Positions 24,737 to 33,204 of a stretch of DNA of 64,000 nt are shown here, one piece after another. The position numbers were made by a program, and so were the translations under genes. Source of the DNA: JABDMH01 sp965222645 (GTDB taxonomy: Bacteria > Bacteroidota > Bacteroidia > Chitinophagales > Saprospiraceae). The notes beneath the pieces were generated by a model. It was given only the letters and a program-made list of their open reading frames with translations, ran no database searches and was not told the origin of the DNA. Position 1 is the first letter of the stretch; each line of letters starts with the position of its first letter. The DNA is taken from contig OZ244968.1 of NCBI GenBank assembly GCA_965222645.1, positions 4,464,001 through 4,528,000 on the forward strand. The letters are read 5' to 3'.

Positions 24737-26668
24737 CTATACAGAGCCTTTGTCAAACTTCCATTTGACAAACGCCTCCATTGCTTCATAATTGGCAAGT
24801 CCCAGCTCGTGATATCCAATCGCCGTCTCCTTGTTTCGCGCCTCCGCTCTTTCCCAAAATTCGCGCTCATCATTACCGGGAAATGGTGGCCTGTCCTTCT
24901 GTGACTGATGCATAAAAATTGCCTTGCGCTTGATAGCCAGTTCTGTAGGACTAAGTGGGACTGCCATTTCTATCTGATCAATTCGCCACTCATGCCATGC
25001 TCCCCGGTAGAGCCACATCCAACAATCTTTTACCCAATCCTGGCCTTTGTGCTTTCCAAGACCATTGAGGATGGCATCCAGACAAACGCGATGGGTACCA
25101 TGCGGATCGGCGAGATCACCAGCTGCATATATTTGGTGGGGCTTTACCCGGTCCAAAAGATCGGCGATGATATCTATATCCTTCTGGCTTATTTTGTTTT
25201 TTGTACTGATCCCAGTCTCGTAAAAAGGCAAATCGAGAAAATGAATATTTTCGTCGTCGATACCACAGACTCTGGCACCCGCACGTGCTTCACCTCTTCT
25301 TATTAATCCTTTTATTTTTCGGGTCTCCGGCAGATCTTTCTGTCCAGCCTGCTTCTTGCGGAGGTGCTTTGTAATTTTTTGATACAGCGAATCAATTTTT
25401 TCACCCTCCACATCCATTGTGGGTTGAAATTCTTTGATAAACTCAACAAATCGCATGGCGTCATGATCATGGACGGCAATATTGCCAGAGGTCTGATACG
25501 CTACATGCACTTCATGGCCTTGCTCCACCAATCGTATAAATGTGCCCCCCATGCTTATGACATCATCATCTGGGTGGGGGCTAAAAATGATAATGCGCTT
25601 TTTTGCGGGAAGTGCCCGCTCGGGTCGCTGTGAATCGTCTGAATTTGGTTTTCCTCCCGGCCAGCCGGTAATGGTATGTTGCAGACGATTGAATATTTTG
25701 ATATTAATATTATAAGCCGTGTCATTTTCCACAATGAGATCACTTAAGCCATTTTCATTGTAGTCTTCGTCGGTCAGTTTCAGAATCGGTTTTCCGGTTT
25801 TTTGAGCGAGCCAGATCGTAGCGCGACATATTAGGTCATCAGACCAATTGCAGAGACCCACCTGCCAGGGGGTCCGTACTTTTGTCAGGGCCTCGGCAGC
25901 TTGTTCATCCAGAATAAATCTCACCTGAGGATGATTTTGCAGGTAGGCAGCAGGACAGGTTGGGGAGATTTCTCCTTCTACAGCGCGACGCACCACCTCG
26001 GCCTTGTGCATGCCGAAAGCCATGAGATAAATGGTCTTAGCCTTAAATATACTGGCAATACCCATCGTGATCGCCCGGTACGGTACTTTGTCAAACTCCA
26101 GAAAATCTTTGATCGCATCTCTTCTAGTTAGATTATCAAGTTTGACCAATCTGGTCACCGACCCCTCCCAGGAGCCGGGTTCATTAAAACCTATATGACC
26201 TGTGCGACCTATTCCCAATACCTGAATATCAATACCTCCCGAAGCCTCGATTTTTTCCTCATAGTCAGCACAGTAAGCTTCAATATCATCCATGCCGAGC
26301 GTCCCATCCGGGATATGTACGTTTTTGGGATCCACATCCAGGTGATCAAAGAGGTTTTCCTGCATAAAGCGGTAATAACTGCGCGCATCGTCGGGATGCA
26401 TCGGGTAGTACTCATCCAGGTTAAATGAAATTACATTAGAAAAGCTGAGGTTTTCTTCGTTGTGAATCCTAATCAACTCATCGTAAAGCTGGATCGGGGT
26501 CGAACCCGTTGCCAGACCCAGGACAATGTTTTCGCCTTCCTGCTGCTTTTGCCTCACTGCCAGCGCGATCGATCGGGCGACATGCTTAGAAGCTTCTTTT
26601 GAATTTCCCCAAATCCTAACCGGTATCTTTTCCAGCGAGCGAAGTTGATACTTCAGCGCATCGATCAT
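24737..26668 (-). CDS. nagB: Glucosamine-6-phosphate deaminase-like / PIG-L deacetylase fusion
   Basis: A protein of 643 residues from the ATG at 26668; a GTG at 26716 would add 16. Residue numbers here count from the GTG. The N-terminal domain (about 30-285) is NagB-like: G-L-A-T-G-S-T-P near 67-74 for phosphate binding, N-L-D-E-Y-Y at 99-104 and G-H-I-G-F-N-E-P at 173-180. The position of E. coli Asp141 is Thr172 (R-T-G-H in place of x-D-G-H), so the active site is altered. The C-terminal domain (from about 372) is PIG-L/LmbE-like with the zinc motif H-P-D-D-D at 381-385. The known family converts GlcN6P to Fru6P plus ammonia and the PIG-L part removes N-acetyl groups; a two-step GlcNAc route in one chain is inferred. 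Confidence 0.88.
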   Translation of the reverse strand: MIDALKYQLRSLEKIPVRIWGNSKEASKHVARSIALAVRQKQQEGENIVLGLATGSTPIQLYDELIRIHNEENLSFSNVISFNLDEYYPMHPDDARSYYRFMQENLFDHLDVDPKNVHIPDGTLGMDDIEAYCADYEEKIEASGGIDIQVLGIGRTGHIGFNEPGSWEGSVTRLVKLDNLTRRDAIKDFLEFDKVPYRAITMGIASIFKAKTIYLMAFGMHKAEVVRRAVEGEISPTCPAAYLQNHPQVRFILDEQAAEALTKVRTPWQVGLCNWSDDLICRATIWLAQKTGKPILKLTDEDYNENGLSDLIVENDTAYNINIKIFNRLQHTITGWPGGKPNSDDSQRPERALPAKKRIIIFSPHPDDDVISMGGTFIRLVEQGHEVHVAYQTSGNIAVHDHDAMRFVEFIKEFQPTMDVEGEKIDSLYQKITKHLRKKQAGQKDLPETRKIKGLIRRGEARAGARVCGIDDENIHFLDLPFYETGISTKNKISQKDIDIIADLLDRVKPHQIYAAGDLADPHGTHRVCLDAILNGLGKHKGQDWVKDCWMWLYRGAWHEWRIDQIEMAVPLSPTELAIKRKAIFMHQSQKDRPPFPGNDEREFWERAEARNKETAIGYHELGLANYEAMEAFVKWKFDKGSV

Positions 26669-26790
26669 ATTAATTTTGAATTGATGTGAAGCTGCTAAAA
26701 TACACCAATTTATCACTTGTCAGATTCCGCTTAACATCCCGGATTTCTAGTGCTGAATTTTCTCCAATTCCAGTAAGAAGGCTTTGTCAT

Positions 26791-27918
26791 TCATTGGGCC
26801 CGTCCAAGACCAAATTGATCTCCCGCTTCGATCGCAATGCCATCCTGCACATGTATCTCTATCATTTTTTCACTCGAGACATAGTTGTGGAATTCATCCT
26901 TCAGATAAGTGACCCTTTCTCGTGTCTCCACATCGATCACCTCACCACTTGAAGGGTATGCATGTTTTCCATCCAAACTAAAGGTCACCCAGCCCGGCAT
27001 ATCCTGGAGAACAATTGAAGTGAGCTGTTGATAAGGAGCTGTGGCACTGAAGATGTGTATGCGCATGTTGTGGCCATCACTCACCCATAATTCCGATTCG
27101 TCGGTGGTGAGACCTATACCATGACTGGGGCATCCATGACGTCTTACAGGGCCTTTGTCCCAACCCTCAACTTTTACGCGGGCTAATTTTTTTCCAGATT
27201 TTATGCTTCCCACTTCAAATCCAAGGAGATCATTGACATTGACAAAAACCAGGGACTCGGTACTATTTACCGTGAATGGCCTAATCCCTCCACCAAAAGG
27301 TCCTACCTTTCGGACGACTGCATGTGTAGATGCATCGGCAATATGGAGAAATGGCGTCCCGATATCGCCTAAATAGATTTGCGTTCCTGAGGGTCCGAAA
27401 ATGGTATTGTGTGCTCTCGTAAATACTTCAAAAGTGGTAATGACATCTCCTGTTTCACAATCCACAACGTTCCAAAAGTTCTTTTCCAGGGAGGGCAAGT
27501 ACATGATTTTTCCATCGGGTGAAATAGACATTCGATCACAACCGCCCTCAAAAGATTTTTCCCAAACCAATTTTTCAGATTCGATGTCGATGCGCTGTAA
27601 GGACTCCAGAGTGCTTATGTAAATACTGTTGAGTGGAAGGCTTACATCGATACCTTTCACATTGGATGGAGTTCCATCGTTGTGAAAACCACTTGTCGCG
27701 ATCCGTTTCACAAATTGGTGATTCAGGTCCATATCAAATACGAGTAATCCATGACCACCATATCCCAAATAATCCCGGATTCCCGGAACGGCCACATAGA
27801 GGTAGCGCTTTAGGTCCCGGGAAATTGTCTCTTTATCCGGCAGTGTAACAAGGGTGGTATTTTGTAGTGGTGAGATGAGTAAAAATAAGAACACGGAAAT
27901 AACAGGCACCTTTATCAT
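26791..27918 (-). CDS. Exported YncE-like beta-propeller protein
   Basis: A protein of 375 residues with an N-terminal signal peptide (about 20 residues) and repeated blade motifs such as S-I-S-P-D-G-K-I-M-Y-L-P and L-T-T-D-E-S-E-L-W-V-S-D. The layout is that of YncE/lactonase-type seven-bladed propellers, which bind ligands or act as quinoprotein-like scaffolds in the periplasm. No catalytic site can be assigned. It lies 122 bp upstream of the nagB-like gene on the same strand and may share a transcript. Confidence 0.78.
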   Translation of the reverse strand: MIKVPVISVFLFLLISPLQNTTLVTLPDKETISRDLKRYLYVAVPGIRDYLGYGGHGLLVFDMDLNHQFVKRIATSGFHNDGTPSNVKGIDVSLPLNSIYISTLESLQRIDIESEKLVWEKSFEGGCDRMSISPDGKIMYLPSLEKNFWNVVDCETGDVITTFEVFTRAHNTIFGPSGTQIYLGDIGTPFLHIADASTHAVVRKVGPFGGGIRPFTVNSTESLVFVNVNDLLGFEVGSIKSGKKLARVKVEGWDKGPVRRHGCPSHGIGLTTDESELWVSDGHNMRIHIFSATAPYQQLTSIVLQDMPGWVTFSLDGKHAYPSSGEVIDVETRERVTYLKDEFHNYVSSEKMIEIHVQDGIAIEAGDQFGLGRAQ

Positions 27919-28001
27919 AACAGAGATCTTTTTTGGTCGTGATTTAAAATTACAAGATAAAGATAGGTATCGCTGTCCAAGAGGCGAATGTGGGAAAATA
28001 G

Positions 28002-28009
28002 TAACTTTG
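28002..28009 (+). promoter_or_regulatory. -7 box (TAACTTTG) before the TPR membrane protein
   Basis: An exact TAnnTTTG match 28 bp before the ATG at 28038. No clear -33 element is visible. Confidence 0.45.
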
Positions 28010-28037
28010 ATGTTTCCGACACTAGATTTTCAATTCC

Positions 28038-28643
28038 ATGTTTACGATTAACATTTATTTGAGATTTGCTCTGATAGCGATCACTTTGATTGGTGGTGTT
28101 GTACTCGCTGTGATGTTTGGATTTTGGTATGCCTTTCCTGTCCTCCTCATCGGACTGATCTTATTAGCCGGATATATCTTTCTCGGCACAGTGCAATCGG
28201 CAGCGATGATGATGCAGAATATGGATTTCACAGGCGCGGAGAATCGCCTCAACTTGACCCTCAAACCCTCCTGGCTATACAAGGCTAATAGAGCCTACTA
28301 TTACATGATCAAGGGGGGTATCGCCATGCAATTAAAAAACTATCCCATCGCTGAAGAGCTTCTGGTCAAAGCTCAGGAGATGGGCTTGCCTTCAGACAAT
28401 GAGCGGGCAATGGTCTTTATACAGTTGGCCAATTTGGCTGCAGTTAAAAACAACTTTAAAGGTGCGCAATCTCTCATGCGACAAGCCAAACAACAAAAGG
28501 TGACGGAGCCTCAGATCAAAGAACAAATCATGGAGTTTGACAAAGCCCTTAAAAACCAGGGATCTATGCGTAAGATGCAGCAGAGACATCGCGGGTCAGT
28601 GATCCAGCCCGGTGGTAAACGTCGAAGGCCCAAAGCTCGATAA
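28038..28643 (+). CDS. Membrane-anchored TPR-like protein
   Basis: A protein of 201 residues. Two hydrophobic segments lie in the first 55 residues (about 8-28 and 32-52), followed by helical pairs of TPR type between about 65 and 165 (Y-Y-Y-M-I-K-G-G-I-A-M-Q-L-K-N-Y-P-I-A-E). The C-terminal 35 residues are strongly basic (K-R-R-R-P-K-A-R at the end). It probably holds a protein complex at the inner membrane. No specific family is recognised. Confidence 0.7.
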   Translation: MFTINIYLRFALIAITLIGGVVLAVMFGFWYAFPVLLIGLILLAGYIFLGTVQSAAMMMQNMDFTGAENRLNLTLKPSWLYKANRAYYYMIKGGIAMQLKNYPIAEELLVKAQEMGLPSDNERAMVFIQLANLAAVKNNFKGAQSLMRQAKQQKVTEPQIKEQIMEFDKALKNQGSMRKMQQRHRGSVIQPGGKRRRPKAR

Positions 28644-28656
28644 TCCTGTAGAGTAG

Positions 28657-29061
28657 CTACTTTCGAAACAGCTGCTCGATCGTGTAATTCCCGCCCCCAG
28701 CAAGGGCCAATGCGGAAAATATAGCCAGATATAATAAGGGGAGTTCTTTCTTTCCAAATGGATCAGGCCAGTGGACTGCGAAAATGATAACCAGCATGGT
28801 AATGATTAACGGAATGGCAAAGAGTCTCACTCGATATCCAAGAATCAAAAACACCGCACAAAAAAATTCTGCAAAGACAACCAAAATAAAGGAAACCTGG
28901 CTTCCCAGGCCGATGGGATCGGCAAAAGAATCCAAACGTTCTGAAAAATTCAGAAGTTTTGGTAATCCATGCGTAATGATAGCGACTCCAGCTCCAACTC
29001 TTAGGAGGAGAAGAGCAAGGTCTAGATTTCTTGGTGAAACATTGTCATTTATCCAGCTCAT
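28657..29061 (-). CDS. DoxX family membrane protein
   Basis: A protein of 134 residues with four predicted membrane helices. The first carries the typical L-A-L-L-L-L-R-V-G-A-G-V-A-I-I-T-H-G motif and is followed by K-L. DoxX/DoxD-like proteins are linked to redox and sulfur metabolism, but most members have no proven function. It converges with the TPR gene with a 13-bp gap. Confidence 0.85.
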   Translation of the reverse strand: MSWINDNVSPRNLDLALLLLRVGAGVAIITHGLPKLLNFSERLDSFADPIGLGSQVSFILVVFAEFFCAVFLILGYRVRLFAIPLIITMLVIIFAVHWPDPFGKKELPLLYLAIFSALALAGGGNYTIEQLFRK

Positions 29062-29210
29062 AGCTTATAAGTCCATTATTTCTTGGAAAGAAAGATAATC
29101 AAATAAAGATATATAACGATCGGAGTTAATGTGAATTAAAAATTAGAGATTGGGAGAGTGTTTGGATTGCTTCTTGTTATCATTTTGTGATATTTTTAGT
29201 TGTATTTTGA

Positions 29211-29912
29211 ATGATGAAGTCAATTCTAGCTATCGAAGACGACCCCACTTTGCTGGATCTGCTCAAGATCCATATGAGTGATATTCAGTGCGAATTGGAC
29301 ACCGCCACTGATGGACAGGAAGGTCTGGACAAAGTGCTTTCAAACCGGTATGATCTCATTATACTCGATGTCATGCTCCCTTCGATCGATGGATTTGAGG
29401 TGTGCAAGAGGATTAGAGCCAACAATGTTTCTACACCAGTGCTCATGTTGACGGCAAAGAGCGAGGAAATTGACAAAATCCTGGGCCTTGAACTTGGTGC
29501 AGATGACTACGTGGTCAAGCCATTTAGTGTACGGGAGTTGTTGGCACGTGTCAAGGCACTTTTGCGGCGAGTCAATTACCAGGATACCCAAGAACAGACG
29601 GAGCCCACAATACTAAAAAGGGGGCATATGGAGATTGATGTGGAAAAAAGAAAAGTATTAATAGAAAATAAAAGAGTTGAATTAAGCAAAAAGGAATTTG
29701 ACCTATTGGTGCTTTTGGCATCTAATCCCGGAGTGAGCTATAACCGAAACAGGATTTTGAATCTAGTCTGGGGTTATGAATTTGAGGGATTTGCGCATAC
29801 GGTAAATTCTCACATCAATAGATTGCGCGCCAAAATCGAACCAGACATGGATGCGCCCACTTATATTCTAACAACTTGGGGAATCGGCTACCGGTTTAAC
29901 GAAGATTGCTAG
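29211..29912 (+). CDS. OmpR/PhoB-type response regulator
   Basis: A protein of 233 residues with an N-terminal receiver domain: acidic pocket E-D-D at 9-11, phospho-acceptor D53 in L-I-I-L-D-V-M-L-P, and the T-A-K switch near residue 82-84. The C-terminal winged helix (about 135-232) ends with the usual T-T-W-G-I-G-Y-R-F. It is paired with the histidine kinase 35 bp downstream. The targets are not known. A second ATG at 29214 is an equally good start. Confidence 0.93.
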   Translation: MMKSILAIEDDPTLLDLLKIHMSDIQCELDTATDGQEGLDKVLSNRYDLIILDVMLPSIDGFEVCKRIRANNVSTPVLMLTAKSEEIDKILGLELGADDYVVKPFSVRELLARVKALLRRVNYQDTQEQTEPTILKRGHMEIDVEKRKVLIENKRVELSKKEFDLLVLLASNPGVSYNRNRILNLVWGYEFEGFAHTVNSHINRLRAKIEPDMDAPTYILTTWGIGYRFNEDC

Positions 29913-29947
29913 ACCTCTTTATTTGTTTGTATTAAAAAAGGACTAAA

Positions 29948-31408
29948 ATGAACAACCGGCTATTTTGGAAAATATCATTGGTATTTCTAATTCTATTGGT
30001 ATCAATTGCAGGCTTATACATTTACACAACAGCTTATACGTCCAGAAATTATTTTGACGAGGTAAATCAAAAGTTAAACGCCCATATTGCATCTTCACAG
30101 GTAAAAGAAGTACAACCACTCGTGAATGGTGATGTCGATACCAATGCCATTCAGGACATCATGCATTCGATGATGGTGATCAATCCCAGTGTCGAAGTAT
30201 ATTTACTTGATACCGAAGGGCGCATCATCACTTATGTTGCACCCTATAAAAAAGTAAAATTGGAAAAAGTCTCACTTGGGCCTATTGATAGATTTATTTC
30301 TGAAAATTTAGACGGTAATTTAGAAACCGTAATAAAAGGAGATGACCCCAGAAATCCGGGTGCGACAAAAGTCTTTTCAGCAGCTCCCATTGTCGAAGAT
30401 GATCAATTGCAAGGATACGTTTATATTATTTTGGCAAGTGAGGAACAGTCTTCGATGATGAGTACATTGTCAGGGAGCTATATTTTAAAAATAGCCATCA
30501 GGACTATTGCAATTTCCATATTGGTAGCACTGTTGCTTGGTATTTTAGCATTCCTTTATCTGACAAATAATTTGAGAAATTTTGTGCAATCGGTAAAGTC
30601 TTTTAAGGAGGGTGATATGACTGTACGGGCAAAGACGAGAGGAGACTTTGGAGAGCTTGGTCAGACTTTTAATCAGATGGCAGATAAAATTACTGATAAT
30701 ATAAAGAAATTAAAATCTGTAGAAAAATTCCGTACAGAACTAATTGCAAATGTTTCCCATGATCTACGCACACCATTAGCTGTGATCGCCGGATATATCG
30801 AAACACTACTTATAAAAAAAGATTTAAGCAGAGAAGAGCAAGCAAAGTATTTGAAAATAGTACATAATAGTAGTGGGAATTTATCGAGGTTGATTGACCA
30901 ATTATTTGAATACTCAAAATTGGAGGCTGATGAAGTCGTTGCAGACAAGGAGCCTTTCCAGCTAAAGGATTTAATCCAGGATATCTTAATGAAGTTTGAA
31001 GTAATCGCGGCAAATAAGAAAATTGATGTGATCATGGATGCTCCGGATAAATTGCCAATGGTGTATGCCGACATTGGTCTTGTGGAGAGGGCAATTAGCA
31101 ATTTGATAGATAATGCCATTAAATACGGAAAAGTGAATGGCCAGGTCAGAGTGAAATTAGAGCAATCACCCGACGAAGTTACAATCGGAATAACAGATGA
31201 CGGACCCGGTATACCCCTCGCTGATCAATCATACATTTTCGAAAGGTACCGAAGGGGTGATCGCTCCAAGAATGTTCAGAGCGGTGCCGGGCTTGGTTTG
31301 GCTATTGTAAAAAAGATACTTGAGATACACGACCAAAGCATAAAAGTGCTTTCAGAGTCAGGCCGGGGAGCATCATTTGTATTCAATCTCCAGGCTTTTA
31401 AAGCGTAG
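29948..31408 (+). CDS. Sensor histidine kinase (HAMP, HisKA, HATPase_c)
   Basis: A protein of 486 residues: TM1 about 8-29, extracytoplasmic sensor about 30-178, TM2 about 179-205, HAMP about 206-258. The H box is V-S-H-D-L-R-T-P-L with H271. The N box is N-L-I-D-N-A-I-K, the G1 box D-D-G-P-G-I and the G2 box G-A-G-L-G-L-A-I. It is the partner of the preceding response regulator. The periplasmic domain gives no clue to its signal. Confidence 0.93.
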   Translation: MNNRLFWKISLVFLILLVSIAGLYIYTTAYTSRNYFDEVNQKLNAHIASSQVKEVQPLVNGDVDTNAIQDIMHSMMVINPSVEVYLLDTEGRIITYVAPYKKVKLEKVSLGPIDRFISENLDGNLETVIKGDDPRNPGATKVFSAAPIVEDDQLQGYVYIILASEEQSSMMSTLSGSYILKIAIRTIAISILVALLLGILAFLYLTNNLRNFVQSVKSFKEGDMTVRAKTRGDFGELGQTFNQMADKITDNIKKLKSVEKFRTELIANVSHDLRTPLAVIAGYIETLLIKKDLSREEQAKYLKIVHNSSGNLSRLIDQLFEYSKLEADEVVADKEPFQLKDLIQDILMKFEVIAANKKIDVIMDAPDKLPMVYADIGLVERAISNLIDNAIKYGKVNGQVRVKLEQSPDEVTIGITDDGPGIPLADQSYIFERYRRGDRSKNVQSGAGLGLAIVKKILEIHDQSIKVLSESGRGASFVFNLQAFKA

Positions 31409-31454
31409 GGTAGCGACTGTGATTGATCAGGTAAAAAAGGACAAAGGATTGTCG

Positions 31455-31462
31455 TATTTTTG
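31455..31462 (+). promoter_or_regulatory. -7 box (TATTTTTG) six bases before ATG
   Basis: An exact TAnnTTTG match ends five bases before the DUF2007 ATG at 31468, so transcription would begin at or inside the start codon. The match may be chance in an AT-rich gap; no -33 element fits. Confidence 0.25.
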
Positions 31463-31467
31463 AGGCT

Positions 31468-31695
31468 ATGAACGATGAAAGCTGGACCAAGATTTATTCC
31501 TCATCAGACAATATTAAGGTTGCCTTATTGATGGGTAAACTTCACGAGGGAAATGTTCCGTCAGTGGATGTCAATAAGAAGGACTCTATGTATCAGACCT
31601 TTGGGGAGATTGAGCTTATGGTACCTTCGCATCGGGTAGATGAAGCGAGGAAAATATTGGAGAAGTACCTGGATGAAATGGATCAGGAGGAGTGA
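31468..31695 (+). CDS. DUF2007 domain protein
   Basis: A protein of 75 residues. It starts W-T-K-I-Y-S-S and has the A-L-L-M-G-K-L-H-E-G-N and V-P-S-H-R-V-D-E-A-R-K-I-L motifs of the DUF2007 (putative signal-transducing) family, a small ferredoxin-like fold found in many Bacteroidota. The biochemical role is unknown. Its stop TGA overlaps the msrA ATG by one base, which suggests co-translation with the methionine sulfoxide reductases. Confidence 0.85.
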   Translation: MNDESWTKIYSSSDNIKVALLMGKLHEGNVPSVDVNKKDSMYQTFGEIELMVPSHRVDEARKILEKYLDEMDQEE

Positions 31696-32231
31696 TGGCG
31701 AATGCTGAATTAGCCACTTTTGGAGCGGGCTGCTTCTGGTGTGTAGAAGCGATTTTTCAACAGCTCAGGGGAGTGTTTTCTGTGACCAGCGGATACATGG
31801 GTGGTCATGTGCAGGATCCCAGCTACCGTGAGGTATGCCTGGGATCAACCGGTCATGCAGAGGTTGTTCAAATAGAATTTGATCCCGGTCAAGTTTCGTA
31901 CGCCAAACTTTTAGAGGTGCTGTGGCACACACATGATCCCACAACTCTAAATCGCCAGGGGAATGATCGAGGTACCCAGTACCGGTCTGTCATTTTTACT
32001 CATTCGGAGCAACAAAGACGTATCGCAGAAGATTCTATAAATTTAGTTGCCAAGGAAATTTGGGATCTCCCCATCGTGACGGAAATCACAGATGCAAACG
32101 AATTCTATCCCGCAGAGCCTTATCACCAAAACTATTACCGTGAAAATTCATCTGCCGGCTACTGCCAATTGGTGATAAACCCCAAACTGGAAAAATTTTC
32201 AATAAAATTTGCCGATATTTTAAAGTCATAA
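31695..32231 (+). CDS. msrA: Peptide-methionine (S)-S-oxide reductase MsrA
   Basis: A protein of 178 residues from the ATG at 31695. The catalytic motif G-C-F-W-C places the nucleophilic Cys at residue 13, with Cys16 nearby. G-Y-M-G-G, G-H-A-E-V-V and the H-D-P-T-T-L-N-R-Q-G-N-D motif are all present. It repairs the S-epimer of methionine sulfoxide in proteins. msrB follows 6 bp on and repairs the R-epimer. Confidence 0.97.
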   Translation: MANAELATFGAGCFWCVEAIFQQLRGVFSVTSGYMGGHVQDPSYREVCLGSTGHAEVVQIEFDPGQVSYAKLLEVLWHTHDPTTLNRQGNDRGTQYRSVIFTHSEQQRRIAEDSINLVAKEIWDLPIVTEITDANEFYPAEPYHQNYYRENSSAGYCQLVINPKLEKFSIKFADILKS

Positions 32232-32237
32232 TCAGTT

Positions 32238-32606
32238 GTGAGAAAGAACAAACTTACAAGAGAAGAGCACCGGGTGATCATTGACAAGGGAACTGAAATG
32301 CCCTTTAGCGGGCAATTTAATAACCACAAAGAAGCCGGTACTTATATCTGCAAACAATGCAATGCACCCCTTTATCATTCCAATGATAAGTTTGATTCTC
32401 ACTGTGGGTGGCCAAGCTTTGATGACGAAATTGAAGATGCTGTTCGGAGGATTCCCGATGCTGATGGTCGAAGGACTGAAATTGTCTGTGCAAAATGTGG
32501 GGGTCATTTAGGGCACGTCTTTCGCGGTGAGAAAATGACTGAGAAGAATATTCGGCATTGTGTCAATTCGATCTCCCTCAACTTTGTACCTACGGACCCA
32601 AAGTGA
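32238..32606 (+). CDS. msrB: Peptide-methionine (R)-S-oxide reductase MsrB
   Basis: A protein of 122 residues starting at GTG. The nucleophile is Cys108 in R-H-C-V-N-S. The zinc site Cys38/Cys41 (C-K-Q-C) and Cys84/Cys87 (C-A-K-C) is complete, and H-C-G-W-P-S carries Cys56. It acts with the adjacent MsrA against oxidised methionine. No in-frame ATG is available near the N-terminus, which supports the GTG start. Confidence 0.96.
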   Translation: MRKNKLTREEHRVIIDKGTEMPFSGQFNNHKEAGTYICKQCNAPLYHSNDKFDSHCGWPSFDDEIEDAVRRIPDADGRRTEIVCAKCGGHLGHVFRGEKMTEKNIRHCVNSISLNFVPTDPK

Positions 32607-32627
32607 CATTGTCAGAAAAATCTACTT

Positions 32628-33089
32628 TTGAACAGATCGAAGAAGTCTTTTAATGTTTTCCTGGGAGTAGTCCTTTTTGTGACTATGGCGACCGCAGTAA
32701 TAGGTTTTGCCGATATCTGGGGAAAAGATATTGAATACTCTACCGGTGATGGTGAGGAGAAGGTATTGACCCTTCCTTCCGGAGTGGAAGTGACCCTGAA
32801 TGAATCATCCAAAATCTCATTTGCCAAAGGGACTCCTCGTAAAATCAATTTTTGGGGCCGGGCACTTTTTGATGTTACCGCAGAGAAGTTGCCCCAAAGT
32901 CTACAGGTGCATACAGCTTATATGTCCATTTCCACCAAACGGGCAGCATCATTCAAGATGTTGTCAGAGCCGGAGTACACATCTGTGGAAGTGCTTTCCG
33001 GAGCGATATCAGTGACCACCAAAGGAGATCCATCCCAGATTCTACAGATGGAAAAGGGTGAGACATTTACCTTTCCTCAGCATTTATAA
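32628..33089 (+). CDS. FecR-domain-like membrane-anchored protein
   Basis: A protein of 153 residues with one N-terminal membrane segment (about residues 9-30). The FecR-like beta strands follow: L-P-S-G-V-E-V-T-L-N-E-S-S-K-I-S-F, then W-G-R-A-L-F-D-V-T and V-E-V-L-S-G-A-I-S-V-T. It lacks the N-terminal cytoplasmic anti-sigma part of FecR and no ECF sigma gene is nearby, so sigma control is unlikely. The only start is a TTG that overlaps a TACTTTTG box (32623-32630). The frame is that of msrB after its stop. Confidence 0.65.
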   Translation: MNRSKKSFNVFLGVVLFVTMATAVIGFADIWGKDIEYSTGDGEEKVLTLPSGVEVTLNESSKISFAKGTPRKINFWGRALFDVTAEKLPQSLQVHTAYMSISTKRAASFKMLSEPEYTSVEVLSGAISVTTKGDPSQILQMEKGETFTFPQHL

Positions 33090-33146
33090 GCCGACCCACA
33101 TGTATAACTTTTTGGCTGTCCCATGTGTACATATAAATCATCTTAT

Positions 33147-33154
33147 TATATTTG
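33147..33154 (+). promoter_or_regulatory. -7 box (TATATTTG) before the M23 endopeptidase
   Basis: An exact TAnnTTTG match with TGTG (33124-33127) 19 nt upstream, one base off the TTTG -33 element. The leader to the TTG start at 33205 is about 45 nt. Confidence 0.55.
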
Positions 33155-33204
33155 AATCGCAATAGTTCGGCACAAAATTCGCGTGATTTGCCATTATTAG
33201 ATAA

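Noticed and set aside
24908..26428. Four plus-strand ORFs of 76-132 codons opposite the nagB-like gene
   Set aside because: They are antisense to a well-conserved protein and show no family motif or promoter.
26686..26952. 88-codon plus-strand ORF between the nagB-like gene and the propeller gene
   Set aside because: Most of it is antisense to the propeller C-terminus and it has no recognisable feature.
33090..33204. Terminator after the FecR-like gene
   Set aside because: CACATG and CATGTG can pair but are far apart with no T tract after the second arm.
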